Assembly (NCBI GenBank): GCA_030848705.1
Contig: CM061238.1
Location: 32,518,655 to 32,582,654, forward strand
DNA length: 64,000 nt
Origin: Heracleum sosnowskyi
Taxonomy: Eukaryota; Streptophyta; Magnoliopsida; Apiales; Apiaceae
Direction of reading: 5' to 3'
Part shown: positions 20,904 to 33,800 of the stretch, piece by piece
Position numbering within the stretch: position 1 is the first letter of the stretch
How the letters are laid out: each line of letters opens with the position of its first letter
Notes under the pieces: generated by a model
Told to the model about the DNA's origin: nothing
The model's database searches: none
What the model saw: only the letters and a program-made list of their open reading frames with translations
Made by a program: the position numbers and the translations under genes

Positions 20904-22848
20904 ATGAGTTCAACATTGGAGCACTTTACCCATCCAGAGCATTCTCTGATATTAAAAGAGGATGATGTTATTGGAGTTTTTGCTACATGCTATGTTTGCA
21001 GCATGCCAGTTATAGGCGATCCTACATATACTTGCTCCGGTCCTGATAATTTCAATTGTCGAAATTTCTACCTACACAAAAGTTGTGCAGAGCTACCCGA
21101 AAAAACTAACCATCACAAGCACAAGAGACACATTCTAGTTCTCCAACAACGGGACGGTTACGGTTGCAATATTTGTGGTTATCGTGTGTTCTCGATGGCT
21201 TATGCATGTTATGATTGTAAATTTGATGTGTGTTTGGATTGTGCTTTTGTTAAAAGAGAGCTCCGTCATCAAGGTCACCCGGAGCACACACTAACATTGA
21301 TGCAGAGGCCAGCCCTGTTTAAGTGTGATGCTTGTGGATCCAGAGGTGAAGACAATTTCTTTGTATGCATTACGTGCGACCTTTGCATCCACAGTGCATG
21401 TGCTTATGCTCCCTTGTCTATAACTCCTCCTTATCACCATCACTCTCTCAATCTTGTCTACTCCATTCCTGACATGCATCTCTATTTCAATCGACATTGT
21501 GCCATCTGCACGAAGCATATTTCCGCAACAAAGTGGCTGTATTATTGTCATTTATGCACGTATTTTGTGCATATGAAATGTGCTGCATTGCATGAGGAAT
21601 CATCTGTGGAGTGAGTACTCTTACTTAAACGTTATCTTGTCTGCTATCTGTATCAAGTACTGCTTATTATGTGTCATGAGTTAATTGTCTTTGAATATTA
21701 TAACCTCTTTACTGATTTCTAGTTTTGTTAAATTCAGAAATGAGACTGAAGCAGAAGGCATAGATAATGAACCTGATTTGGTACAATTTCCTCTACCCAG
21801 CGAGGAATTGATTTTTAATTTTATTGTAACCCAGTGTGGCAAGTTGCAAGTTAACTTTCAAGGCGAACTTGGAGGCAGTAGTACTCGATCAACACTACCA
21901 AATGAAACCCGCATAATTGAAGAACATTGGAGTCACAAAAACCATCCATTAGAAAGGCTCGAGTTTACCATTAGTGACCACGATGATGATAACAAAAGAG
22001 TGTTGACATGCGATGGGTGCATTCTTCCCATAACTGCTTCCAATCCATCTTACTATGCTTGCAAAAAATGCAGTTTCTTTCTCCACTCCTTCTGTGCCAC
22101 TAAGTTGCCACAAGAGTTGCCTGCAGGAGCATCCCCCTTTCACCCCCAGCATCCACTCCATCTTCGAAAGACAAGCACATTCTATAGTCTTGTCGACTGT
22201 GGAGCATGCAACTTATCTACAAATGGATTCTTTTATCAATGTGAGACTTGTGAAATGAAAATTGATATCCGTTGTGCATTATTACCCACCAGGATAAAAC
22301 ACACGTCTCACAAGCACCACTCCCTTGTTCAGCGTCCGTTCTCCAAGGCAAAATGTAGTTTAACTAAGAGTTCGATTAAGGACAGTGTGGCATATGCATG
22401 TGAAACTTGCAGTAGCTTCCAGATTAGAATACATAGTGTATTTTATCCAAGTAGCCTGAAACACAAATATGATCATCATCCCATAACCTTAAGGTACCCT
22501 CCATTCTTCTACGAGGGAGTATTCTACTGTGAAATATGTGAAGAACAAGTCAACAATAATTGGATGCTCTATCATTGTGGCGAATGTGATCATTCTTTTC
22601 ACGACGATTGCATTGGTTGGTACGAAAACGTCAAGTTGGGAGGCACGATTCAACTCAGTATTGGCAACCTACCACACACACTTGCATTGGTTATAAAGAA
22701 ATTTTCTAGGAATTCTAAGCCGTACTTGTGTGGCTATTGTCGGGTTAGCTACGACTGGAATAACTGGTATGGAAATTACTTTTTCGAATGCGATGGCTGT
22801 GGATTCCATGCCTGCCTTGACTGTGTCTCTAAAATCTTGGGCGAGTAA
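20904..22848 (+). CDS. DC1 (divergent C1) zinc-finger protein
   Basis: Two exons, 20904-21610 and 21723-22848, give about 610 aa. The start is the ATG of MSSTLEHFTHPEHSL; no upstream ATG in frame. It has repeated Cys/His modules of the C1_2/DC1 type, for example CYVCSMPVIGDPTYTC with FYLHKSC, CNICGYRVFSMAYACYDCKF with VCLDC, CDACGSRG with CITCDLCIH, and several more in exon 2 (CDGCILPI, CGACNLST, CEICEEQVNN, CGYCRVSYD). Each would bind zinc. These proteins form a large plant-only family; some respond to stress or hormones, and most are uncharacterised. A second in-frame acceptor 15 bp downstream (21738) is possible. No damage seen. Confidence 0.88.
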
Positions 22849-23856
22849 TAGGTCATTTTATACTTCTGAGACCTATCTGCAGAGTCTTTGGATCATTGGA
22901 TCATGTTTGCAGTTTACATAGTTAAATGTGTGGTGTATATCTGGCTTACAAGAATGACAAGTGTGGAATTATGCATTATCGAGCATTCGATTCTCTAATT
23001 AAAAATGTGTTTTATATTAAAAAATGTTTATGTCTCAATTTCATTCCCAAGGAGGAAACTAAAATGCAGAACGTTTCTACATTTACAATTTAAGTGGCTG
23101 ATGTTTTTTCGATTTTTGCTTGGGAAATCAGCACCACTTCTTCGGATCTCCACTTGTTAATTTCAGGCAGAACTATAAATCATAATTCAAGACAGCGAAT
23201 CCTGAAGTCATGTCTGAGTTTAAATGGTCCTACAAAAACTGTGTGTCGACCAACTTTTGACCGACAACTCAACCGTTAATAAGGCTGTTAAATGAAGCTA
23301 TATTTGTTTATCTGCTATGGTTATCTAAGAAGTTCGAATCAAATTATTACGTCTTGTGCATTGTGTACGATCTTTCATTACGAACTTTCTCTCTAAATTT
23401 TGTGGAGTATTATGCAGGCAAGTGTAACAGGCCTACATGCAAATATCAAGTCAAGTGTACAAATTCTTTTTGTGGTTGAATTAAAGGGAAGAATAGAACT
23501 CACAACCAATAACAAGCTGAAGATATGAATCTATCTATCTTATTCTTGGATCAGATTTGGGATGTTTGTTTCCTTCCCCATCTCTTAAATTTGGATAAAA
23601 TCTTAACTTCAATCCTCAAATCTCTGCAAGGACTTTGTTGAACAGAGTGGCAAATAGACCCTACCATCCCACATGCAGATCAACTCCCTCATAATTATGT
23701 AGCCAATAGCTATGCCTTTGTACTTTTACTTCCTTATTTATACCCAAACTGGATTTCAGTTATAACCATAAACAGAAAAGAAAAGTAAAGAACCTCAGAG
23801 GCAAACTTTTTTACAAAATATATACTTTTTATTTCATTGGTGAAAGCTCTGTTTCT
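22849..23856. other. Intergenic, 3-prime flank of the DC1 gene and promoter of the next gene
   Basis: No gene seen. A TATTTATA box at about 23735 lies roughly 120 bp before the next start codon on plus and is a plausible promoter element. Confidence 0.4.
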
Positions 23857-24377
23857 ATGGAAGTTATAGATCAAGATGATGTCTTCTTTGCAGACATAAC
23901 CAAGCAGATTTCTCTTCTTATAATGGAGGATGATGACGATGTTGAATTTCCGGTGTCAGGCTATCGATATCCTTCTGCTTCTCTTCAGGTTCTTCCCAGC
24001 ATCCTTTTTATCGAATAAACAGAACAACTTAACAGAAGCATCCTTTTGTGTTGTCTTATTTTTTTTCTTGCATTTTCACTTGATGCATTACTTGGCATAA
24101 GTACAAAGTTTTGAATTTTATACTTTTTTTCTAGCCATTTTCTCGAGTGATTCATCCAAGGCCACCGACACAATCACAAATGTTCTACGATCAAAATTGT
24201 AAAAGAGAGCAAAGCAAAGGAACTGGAGTATTTATTCCTCTTTCCGCTCAACCAAGAAGAAAGAACAAGCAAGGAAGGTCTACTACTAGGCCATCAAACA
24301 CCAAGTTTCAGAAGCATTTTGATGATAACTCAAGAGGGCATCCACATGGTTTGGCTTGTAACAATAAGAAGTTGTAA
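23857..24377 (+). CDS. Small plant-specific protein of unknown function
   Basis: Two exons, 23857-23988 (44 codons, ending CAG before GTTCTT) and 24135-24377, join in phase 0 to give 124 aa. The N-terminus is acidic (DQDDVFFADITKQISLLIME, then DDDD). The second exon begins PFSRVIHP and contains GTGVFIPLSAQPRRKNKQGR, a conserved-looking basic motif. From memory, short plant proteins with this acidic start and a GTGVFIP-PRRK motif form a widespread uncharacterised family; I cannot name a member with certainty. The basic stretch could be a nuclear signal. Start chosen as the first ATG after the TATA-like box. Confidence 0.75.
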
Positions 24378-25644
24378 TAGAAATTATAAACAAGGTGTAC
24401 GTGCAGTATACATTATTTGTACTCAAGCAGTGTGTAGCCAAATAATTCTCTACATTCAAGGATAGAGTTCATAATTTGCTAAAGATGAATATGCTCTTAT
24501 AAGATAAATTATGATTTTTCATAATTTGCTAAAGATGAATATGCTCTTATAAGTCGTGAATTTCTACTTTCGGATAGAGTTCTTTAATCTTCTAGATGTT
24601 TCTTCCAGGTGAAGATTGAACTGTCTGCAACTTTTGGCTGGAATATATATATAAGATCCTGTTGGAGGGGCAAGAAAATTTGAAAAATTCTACTAGGAAT
24701 AAGAGAAACTTAAAGTTCCCATGTGAAGGGGAATTGCAAGTTGGAAGCCAACCTAAAAGTGAAAAATGATAGAATGAAATGAAAGGATGCACTACCTAAT
24801 ACAGTTGTTATGCCTAATTACCCACAAATCATTGTTTAGAAAGCACTGTTATCATGGACTTTGTGCACCCTGTCTGAAAAAAGCATGGCATCTGGATGTT
24901 CTGAACGCCTTGGCGCCAGGCACCCTGACGATCCTCGCAAAGGCTGTGAGACCATAGCCGTTACTGGTAGAAAGATACTGAGGGTTTATGCAGGTGTTTG
25001 ATTTTCAAAGGGCGCACAAAAGCAGGATGTACCATTCAGCTGTATCGAAATAAAAACCATAAAACATACAAACACCAAAGCCTACAAAGCTTTCTCATCC
25101 CAAATACCTATGCAAAACTTCCGAATTCGGAAGGTAGAGAGGTGACAAGGAAGTGTAGATTTCGTGACAAGCAATATCCTACAGGACAAAAATCAACAAA
25201 ATATCCTGCGTCGGTCTGAAGAATCGGAAGATGAGAAGCATGAATTCAAAACATTGTTGAGTATAGAATTAAGACAAAAGTATACACTTAAAGTAAAGGA
25301 GTATTGCCCTGTTTACTTCAGCCAAAATTAGGCCTCTCGAAATCTGGCTCATTTACCACCTGCAAAACAATTAACACACGTAATGCATGTCTAAATGCAT
25401 TACATGTATGACACATCTCTAAACTCGAGATGCACCATAGACTCATTTATCATTGTAATGCACTGTCGCAGATAGAAATGTAATCACATAAACTCTCCAT
25501 TTGCATGTCCGCCATAATATTATGTATATGATGGTATCTGTATTTAACTCAGATACCTGGCACGGATGAAGTGATATTTCCTCTCCATAACTTAGAAGCT
25601 TAAAAAATTCACGCACCTCGATGCTTCAAGACCTCTGGAGGGCT
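24378..25644. other. Intergenic between convergent genes
   Basis: Holds a short direct repeat (ATAATTTGCTAAAGATGAAT at about 24470 and 24518). A 38-aa plus frame at about 24888-25001 (MASGCSERLGARHPDDPRKG) has a less AT-rich composition than its surroundings and might be an exon remnant, but I do not recognise it. The rest, to 25644, is probably the 3-prime UTR region of the kinase gene that ends at 25645. Confidence 0.35.
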
Positions 25645-28600
25645 TCACTTCTGATATTTTTTCAAGTTCTGAAGATGCTCCAATACTTTTACTACCTGGC
25701 TTGCATCGGGTCTTGATTTAGGATCTACAGAAATGCATTTAAGTGCGAGTGAAGCAGCTCGTAATGCTGCTCTGACAGTATATTGGCCTTGGATGTGAAC
25801 ATCCATGACATACAGAACCCCATGCTTGCTGGTAAGGTAACACTTAGCCCATGCCCTTGTTGCAAGAATCTCGTCAGTCAGTCTTCGTCCCGTCAATATT
25901 TCAAGGAGAACAACACCAAAGCTGTAGACATCACTTTTCTTTGTAAGATGACCTACATAAAAGGAGATGGGAATGGGATTAGAAGAATAGAAAATGTGGA
26001 TGTGCACAAATAAATGCATGTAGATTATCCTCATGCAAGGACTTCGCTTCCTAATTGTGACATCTTATATACTTTTAATTTGACAAAATCCGAAAACATT
26101 TAGAACATGGTCATGGAAAATAACACCCCCCCCCCCCCCCCCCCCCCCCCCAACCTTCGTTGACTGAAGATACACCGTAATTTCCTTTGCATCATAATAT
26201 GGTTTCTTAGCCTAGGATTTTGATGCAAAGAAGCACCCTCTCCACATTCATGATAATTGCAATCTACTGTCCTCTTATTTGAGGGAGATCGAGAAAGGAT
26301 GTGCAGCTACTGAGTCCACACAGGAAGCGTGACAAAGTTTTAGAAGGGAAATAACAACATATGCATTATATTAAAACCTTTTGACAATCCATTACTTGGA
26401 ATAATAACCTGTTACCTGTAGCAGCATATTCTGGAGCTAGATAACCAGATGTTCCCATAACTCTTGTTGACACATGGGTTCTTCCATGTTCTGGTCCGTC
26501 TTTTGCCAACCCGAAATTGGAGAGCTTTGCATTGTACTTCTGTCAATCAGTAAGAGAGAATTTACAACACAAAACTAATTTAATAGGAACACTAACTAAT
26601 GGTAACGTTAAACAATCAATTTGTTCCACATACAGAATCAATTAATATAGTGGATGTTCTAAAATCACGATGAATCACATTGACTTCTGGACTGTGAAGA
26701 TATGCAAGCCCCTTAGCTGCACCAAGGGCAATACTGATGCGAAGATTCCATGACAGCGGTTGGAAGTAAGAATCCTCTGTTTCAATTGAATTGAGTAGCT
26801 ACTTTAAAAATCAGTAAATCAACACAACCTTAATTTTAATGTTGGAGATGCATGGCAATTGAGAATTGCATGAACTAGCCAAATACATATCCAACAGTGG
26901 TCATCCTGTTGCCAACATAAAATGATCTAGTTTCGGGATAACTAAAACGGACATGTACCTTATACATACAGATCGCTTAAATAAATATCATCACTTCCAT
27001 ACCTTCTTGGATGATTATAATTGAAGTTCTTTGCAACATCAAACTATACTATTTTATTCAGCACATACATATTGTTCCTGTAGTAGAAAATATTTTACTG
27101 GATTCAGGACTGGATCTAATATGATTGAGAAACTCACTCCCAAATATATGCTTTTCCAAGCTGCCCTGAGGTATAAACTCATATACTAGAAGTCGATGCT
27201 CCTCTTCTAAGCAGTAGCCGATCAATTTTAAAAGATTAGGATGACAAAGTCTCCCCAGAAAATTGATTTCAGCCTGCAGTTAAAGAGGTGCCAAAGAGTT
27301 GTTCAGCCTGGTTGAAATTTGAACACAAAAAGTAAAACATAAAACTCAAAGTAATAGCAGAACACTTTAGATTTTGTAAAGTTAATACTTGCAGCCACTT
27401 CTCGTAACCTTGGACTCCTCGATTTAATCTCTTAACAGCAATAACCAGGTTCCGGGAGTTACGTATGAAGCTTCCCCATTTTGCTGCAGCAAATGTATTC
27501 TCATCAACCCAACCCTTAAAAACACTGCCATAACCACCTTGCCCTAACATAAATTTAGGGTGGAACTTCCTGGTAGCCACACTAAGATCATTGAATGTAA
27601 AATTCTTCAACTCTAATGACGGCAGATTTTCTTCCTGGTTCCTATTTGTTGGTATCACCGATGGATATTCTTTTAATTGTTGGTGTCCTGCAGAACTTTG
27701 AATACTATTAAGTACACCATCATTGTCTCTGGTCGTCTTTGCATTTCTATTAACTGAAACAGAGAAACAAACTCTTACAATCTGAATCATATAGTAAGAC
27801 TAGAAACATAATATAATATGTAAGATCAAATTTGGAAAAAGTCTTCACAGGCCAATGACACAAACCAGTAATATTGGCAGGCTTCACATATTTTTGTTTC
27901 CTGGTTGTTCTAGGAAACTTTTCATCTCGATACCCACGATCAGCAACAGCTCTACTTTCTTGATTGTATACAACATTATACACCTCATCCAATGAAAAAT
28001 CCATAATTTCAGGGCTATGATTGACAGTCGAGCCTTCCGCTAAAGTAGAAGCTCTGTACTGTTCTTGCACTGCCAAGGCAGACTCGAGACAAACCACAAC
28101 CTCACCCATCGTGGGGCGGTCTCTGGGTCCAACATGTAAACATTGGAATGCAATTTTTACAAACACCTCTATGGAATCATGAAAGGCCTCATTATTTATT
28201 CTGGGATCGATAATCTGGCCCAAGATTCCCTCCTTGAAACAGTATTGTGCCCATCCAGCTAAACCCATTTGCTCTTCTTCCAGACTACTTTCCACTGCTG
28301 ATCTTCCACACAAGACCTCTAATAACACCACACCAAAGGAATACACATCGGATTTCCTTGTCAGTCTACGAGTTGTGAAATAATATGGATCCAAATAACC
28401 AAAGGTCCCTTTGACATTAGTACTTACGAATGTAGTTGCCTGATTTGCTGGACTTATTTTAGACAATCCGAAATCCGAAATTTTAGCTGCATAATTTTCA
28501 TCCAGTAAAATGTTAGTGGTCTTTACATCACGGTGTATAATTCTGCGCTGAATGCCTGTACCAGTGTGAAGGTAATCTAGTCCTCGAGCAGCTCCGATGC

Positions 28601-29141
28601 ATATCTTGAGGCGTTGAATCCATGAAAGAGGTGGGAAAGAAGTGTTACCTTGTCTAACCCTCTTATGAACATGATCAGCTAACGTACCACCTGGCATAAA
28701 TTCATAAACGAGAATCATCTCATAACCTTCATCACAATAACCAATCAAAGACACTAGATGGCTATGTCGAAGTTTTGAGAGCAATTCGATCTCTGTCCGG
28801 AATTCTGTTGATCCTTGACTAGACATGGAATGTAACCGTTTTATGGCAACTACAGTTGGTCCAGGTTCAAGAGTACCTTTGTAAACCTTACCAAACCCGC
28901 CTTTTCCAATCACTAACTCTTCGTGGAAGTTAGATGTAGCCCGCTGCATCTGGTCAAGTGAGAAGCGAAAACACATTCCTCGAATAGACAATGATAAGAG
29001 TCGGTTGTTTTGCTCCACAAATTCTGCTTCTTGAAGTTGTCGGACCTTATAAACCACACAATTCAAGATTGTGATGAGAATAATCACACCATTTACAATG
29101 ATGTTTGTATATCCAAATAAAAAGGACCAGTTTTGTGTCAT
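25645..29141 (-). CDS. Membrane-anchored tandem kinase-pseudokinase, gene I (783 aa)
   Basis: Six exons: 27866-29141, 27389-27753, 27138-27273, 26634-26776, 26416-26539, 25645-25952. They sum to 784 codons with matching phases and no stop. Exon 1: one membrane segment (about 14-32) and a FERONIA-like kinase with GKGGFG 79-84, K101, D205 and N210 in HRDVKTTN, and DFG 223-225. Exons 2-6: an RLCK-VII/PBL-type kinase (FTFNDLSVATRKFHPKFMLG) with GQGGYG at 496-501, K533, HRDFRTST at 628-635 (the catalytic-loop Asn is Thr) and NFG instead of DFG at 648-650. The second kinase is therefore predicted to be a pseudokinase. The activation segment reads RTHVSTRVMGTSGYLAPEY. No ectodomain. Likely a plasma-membrane signalling protein; the double arrangement recalls plant tandem-kinase resistance proteins. 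An alternative is separate transcripts from the two halves, but the second half has no good start codon of its own. Confidence 0.85.
26126..26151. repeat. Homopolymer of 26 C in an intron of gene I
   Basis: A run of 26 cytosines on plus (26 G in the transcript), inside the last intron between exons 26416-26539 and 25645-25952. Unusual in such AT-rich surroundings. Length may be unreliable in the assembly. Confidence 0.9.
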
Positions 29142-30851
29142 TGCAAGAATAACTACAGCTTGACACTAGATGCACAGAAGATTTCTATAATTCTTGCTTC
29201 ATCATTCTGCTATTGCTACAAAATTAACACTTCCGATGATTCCTATTCATTCTCAATATTTTGGTGGATATAAAACTAGTCACCTATAATACTAATGATA
29301 TTAATAAGGTTGCAGACTGATATGAAAAAACAAGAACTAGTTTGCCAGAAAAGCTATTACCATCTTACTAGTATAATGAAAGCGAAAAGGCAATGACAAT
29401 TCTTTACTTGAATAGAATTCAGAAGATATTTTTGGGAGAGAACAAATGTCATTTAGCCAATAAACAAAAAATCAACACCACAAAAATATATGGCAATAAG
29501 ATGCAGGAACAGATGATAAAATTTTTATTCAGCTAATAATAGATTTAGTATGAATTTCCTGAAAACGACAGATGAGCCTAATTGTCTAGAAGATGAACTT
29601 CCTACAATCAGTGGAGGGAAACTGCACTATAAACTAAATTTTCTAATAATTCAAGGCTGTGTTTGCTTTGCAAGACAAGTCAATTGTGACGACCCATGGC
29701 AGGTTACAAAAATCACCTTGTTGAATCATGTACAAACACAACAGTATTCCTAACGTAACCCGTAGTTCATCTTGTTTATATTGAGAAGTCAACATAAGTT
29801 TTCAATTATTATTCATTTAGTTATTTGTATCAGACTTGAGTTTGTTCCTGGTAATAAGTTTTTCATCACAGTGAGCAATTCTCAACATTGAACTAGTAAA
29901 TCACTACTACTGAGTGGTTTATTCCACACCACACAGCACTTTATAAATACGAATAATGTAGAGAAAACAAACGGTACCATACAGCTCTATGGTCATCCCA
30001 AGCACCAGCTAAAGTTCCCTATTCGGCTGTTCAGAGGCAAAACAGCAGTGAAGGATAAGCAAATACATGCTTTTCGTCTTGTTAAAATTCAGCAACTGCA
30101 AGTCTGCAAACATTAATCTTGTAGAAGTATGGATTTAAAACACTGTTAGAATATAGATGAGCTAAATGCATTTCGTTGGATGGTATTTGCACGTTGCATC
30201 TATGTAAGTAATTGAAGGAAATAAATTTAACTCATTTTTATGAATTTGATAATGCATTCAAATGACCGCACCTCATGTTAATTTTTAAGCAGCCCCTATG
30301 TAATGAGTAATGACCATTGAAGCTGAGAGCAGCAGTTGTGGAACATATAAGGCTAGACTAGATTTCAATCTGTAGGTTTTTAAAATTAATAGAACACAAA
30401 TTTAAAATTATTTCAGTCCCAAGATTTCCAGAGTCTTGGTTCCGTCACAGGATAGTAGATCCTTGTACTGTTTCGATGGGAAAACATTATAAGAATCTCC
30501 TAAATTTTGACTATGCAGAATGCAGGGAGAAAGGCAGCTCTAGCAGGTTTTTCTTGTACATATAGGGTCAGGAATCAGGATCAAATTAGAATCGAAGTTT
30601 TTTATAATTTTTTATTACCAATTATAACCTTGTATATTCTTCTTAAAAAATAACTCTTAAACATGCTAATTAAGCTCATTTCAGTCCACTTCTTTTACTT
30701 CCCTCTACTTTCATCTTTCGCCTGCTTTCATCTTGGCTGGTAAAAAATAAAAATTATTGTATCAATTACTTTGTCCTCTGCTTAGCGCATAAGTGAAGCT
30801 AAATTTTTAGCATTCTATATGGAAAGTCCTGTTCCTCTTACACTTGCAAAA
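29142..30851. other. Intergenic, promoter side of gene I
   Basis: About 1.7 kb between the start of gene I and the end of gene II, both on minus. No gene, repeat array or clear TATA element recognised. Confidence 0.35.
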
Positions 30852-33800
30852 CTAAATAAACTCAACAGCGATAAGTTCCAAGCTTTCCACAACTTCTGAC
30901 ATTGATGGTCGGTTGCTAGGACTACTATCTACACATTTAGTAATAAGCGAAGCTATGAAAGCAAACAGTTGACTGCGGGCACCTCCTGGGAAATTATCGT
31001 CCAACCATGGATCTAGATAAGTATTAAGAGACGTTGCATAATGTACCAGACGCTTCTCTTTGTCATTGTAATATGTTATGGAGTCTGTGAAGTGTAGCAT
31101 TTCATCCGCCCGTATACCTGTCATAATTTCCAGCAAAACCACTCCAAAAGCATAAACGTCTGTCTCTAAACTGATAATACCTGCAAATCAGTTGATATCT
31201 TAATGTCATCAGTCTGTCTATTTTAGAATATTCTTAGTATTATTCAATACTCTATAACAAAGTAGAACACACACACACACGAGTTAAACCTAAACCATGT
31301 ATATGGGTAAATGGTAATAAAATGTTTATGTTATGCCTCAGTAAGTTTGATAAATTGGCAGCAAGGATTTTTTCAATGCATCCTTGCAGGCGATCTTTGT
31401 GGCTGAAAAGTTACAAACTTCTTAACTTGCCTACTCATCACAAATAAAATTAAAACGCACAAGCTTCATAGTATGTCTTCCAAGATGGTTTTTCCATCTC
31501 TGCAGCATTGAACGATATATTTGTTTTCTTTAAATTTGGTGGATCCCAGAAGTTTTTCCTCGTGAACACTAGTTTGTGTCGGCTAAAGAACTATATATAG
31601 CAGTTTAATGCATCCTTTCTGTGTGTCATTATGCCAAGTGCATCCTTTCCTCTCTTCAGCTTATACTAATTGGTAATATAAAATATGTGTGAAAGCACTT
31701 AAGTGCCTATTACAAATCATCAAAGTAATTTGAACTGTTGATTTTTAAAAACAAATCCATGTAATCTTCAACTTGAAAACACATCAACTTAAATATTAGG
31801 AGTTAAATTCAGATTGATACAAAAGGAATCAAACAATAACTTGGTGTGGTAAAGAATAAAATTTGAGAAGAATACCTGCCGATACTGGATAAAGGAAACT
31901 TACCAGACTTTACATATTCGGGAGCTGCATAACAAAGTGTTGCAGCACTACGTGTAGTCACATCTGTGTCTTTACTGGATAGTGATAATCTTGTCAATTG
32001 ATGGGGTGAAAGTTTTGCATTAAAGTTCTGCAAAGAAAAATTTGGAAACATAAATTAAGCAAACTCTTGAATTTCATTCTGGATGTAGTAGATTCCCGAT
32101 GTACAACAATTAATTGACAACAATGCCAAGTACCTCATCAAGTAAGATACGAGATGTCTTCAGATCACGACAAACAACTATCTGCTTTGCTGTGTGGAAG
32201 AATGCAAGGCATCGAGCTGCTCCTATCAAAATTTTTAGCCGAACTTCCCAGTGCAGTTTTTGATAAATTTCCCACTTGAAAATATGGGTATCCAAGTCTC
32301 TATTTTGCATATACTCATAAACAAGGAAATGTTCCCGGCCTTCTGAGCAATATCCTAATAGCTTAACCAAATTGGGATGACTACACTCTCTCAAGAGGTC
32401 TATCTCCATCTGCACCATACATAAATACATTACTATCAACGAAAGTACATTACGTAGTTCAAGAGCAGTATAGCAATCACACATATGACATATCAATGAT
32501 AAATATGTGAAGTGATTTAGTAACAAAACTATTGTTGATGAAGTTCATCTGCTATACTTTTTAATCTCTGGGTATGACATGTATATTTCATATCTCATTT
32601 CTTCATAGACATTGGGGGATGTTAAATTTCACAATAATGGTACAAACAAACTAAAATAGTAAGACTTTCCAAAGCACTTAGAAAGTCCATAGATTCGACC
32701 AGTTGAAATAACCTAAAAAAGCCTTTGATAGTCTTTGATAACCATATAACAGATTCACAACTTGGTCAACACATAGCAGAAGAAAGACATTATGGATGCT
32801 CATAAACTTAATTGCATTGCATTGTAGTATCGCATCATTACAACACTATTACTGGTCTGTTACAGATAAAAGTTACCTGTAAAGGAACCCTAAAATTTCA
32901 ACTGAGCCAAAAAAACTTTTTCTTGTGGCAGATAGTGATGGTAAATAGATCTGAAATCAGGGAAAAATGGAAGTCAAATTACCTGCCATTCTGCATGGCC
33001 TTGTGTGCGCTCTGGAATGAATCTCTTAACAGCAATGGGTAATCCAATATTAGGAGTAGAGGGCGCATACGTATTCTCATGGACCCAACCTTTAAACACC
33101 TTTCCAGATGATCCCTTGCCTAATACCTCTTCAAAGTTACTTGTAGCTCTTTCCAGATCAGTTAAAATGAACTCTTTCAAATTTGCAGTCACCGACATTG
33201 AACCAATAATGAATTTTGATGTCTTTGCATCTGTATTGACTGAATGAAAGAAAAAAGATCTTAAAATATTAAGTACTTTAACGATGCTAGAAACATATTT
33301 CAAATGACAACCAGGAGGAGAATGAAGTCATAATTACAAAGAGTACTACTCATTAAGTGCAGAAAATTCTGTTCATGGCTCAAAATCTAGACCTCCGGTT
33401 CACTTACATAGGAAAGTGGTTCTAGTTGTTAAGATGTAGGAGTAGTTTTATATTACTAAATAGTAAGTCGTGTTTTTAAAGTTATCAATGACATTCAAAT
33501 AATTGATAGACACCCTCTTTTATACAACTGATAAGAGCTAAATCAATATGTTTCTTGGTTCTGATAATTACTGTAAGATTTTATGATGCATGAACATTCA
33601 GGACTTCAACTTCCAGATGGCATCAGAGTCCGATTAACGAAACCTCGTGATGTGGGATTCCCACAGTTAGCCTGCGTAGTCTGTTGAAATCAATCTAAGA
33701 GCATATGCAACCATAAACACATTTGATTCATCAATTCATGGATTGAATTGATGGAGCTAATTACTATTCACGATGAATTAACTATTTTTCTTACTTTTTA

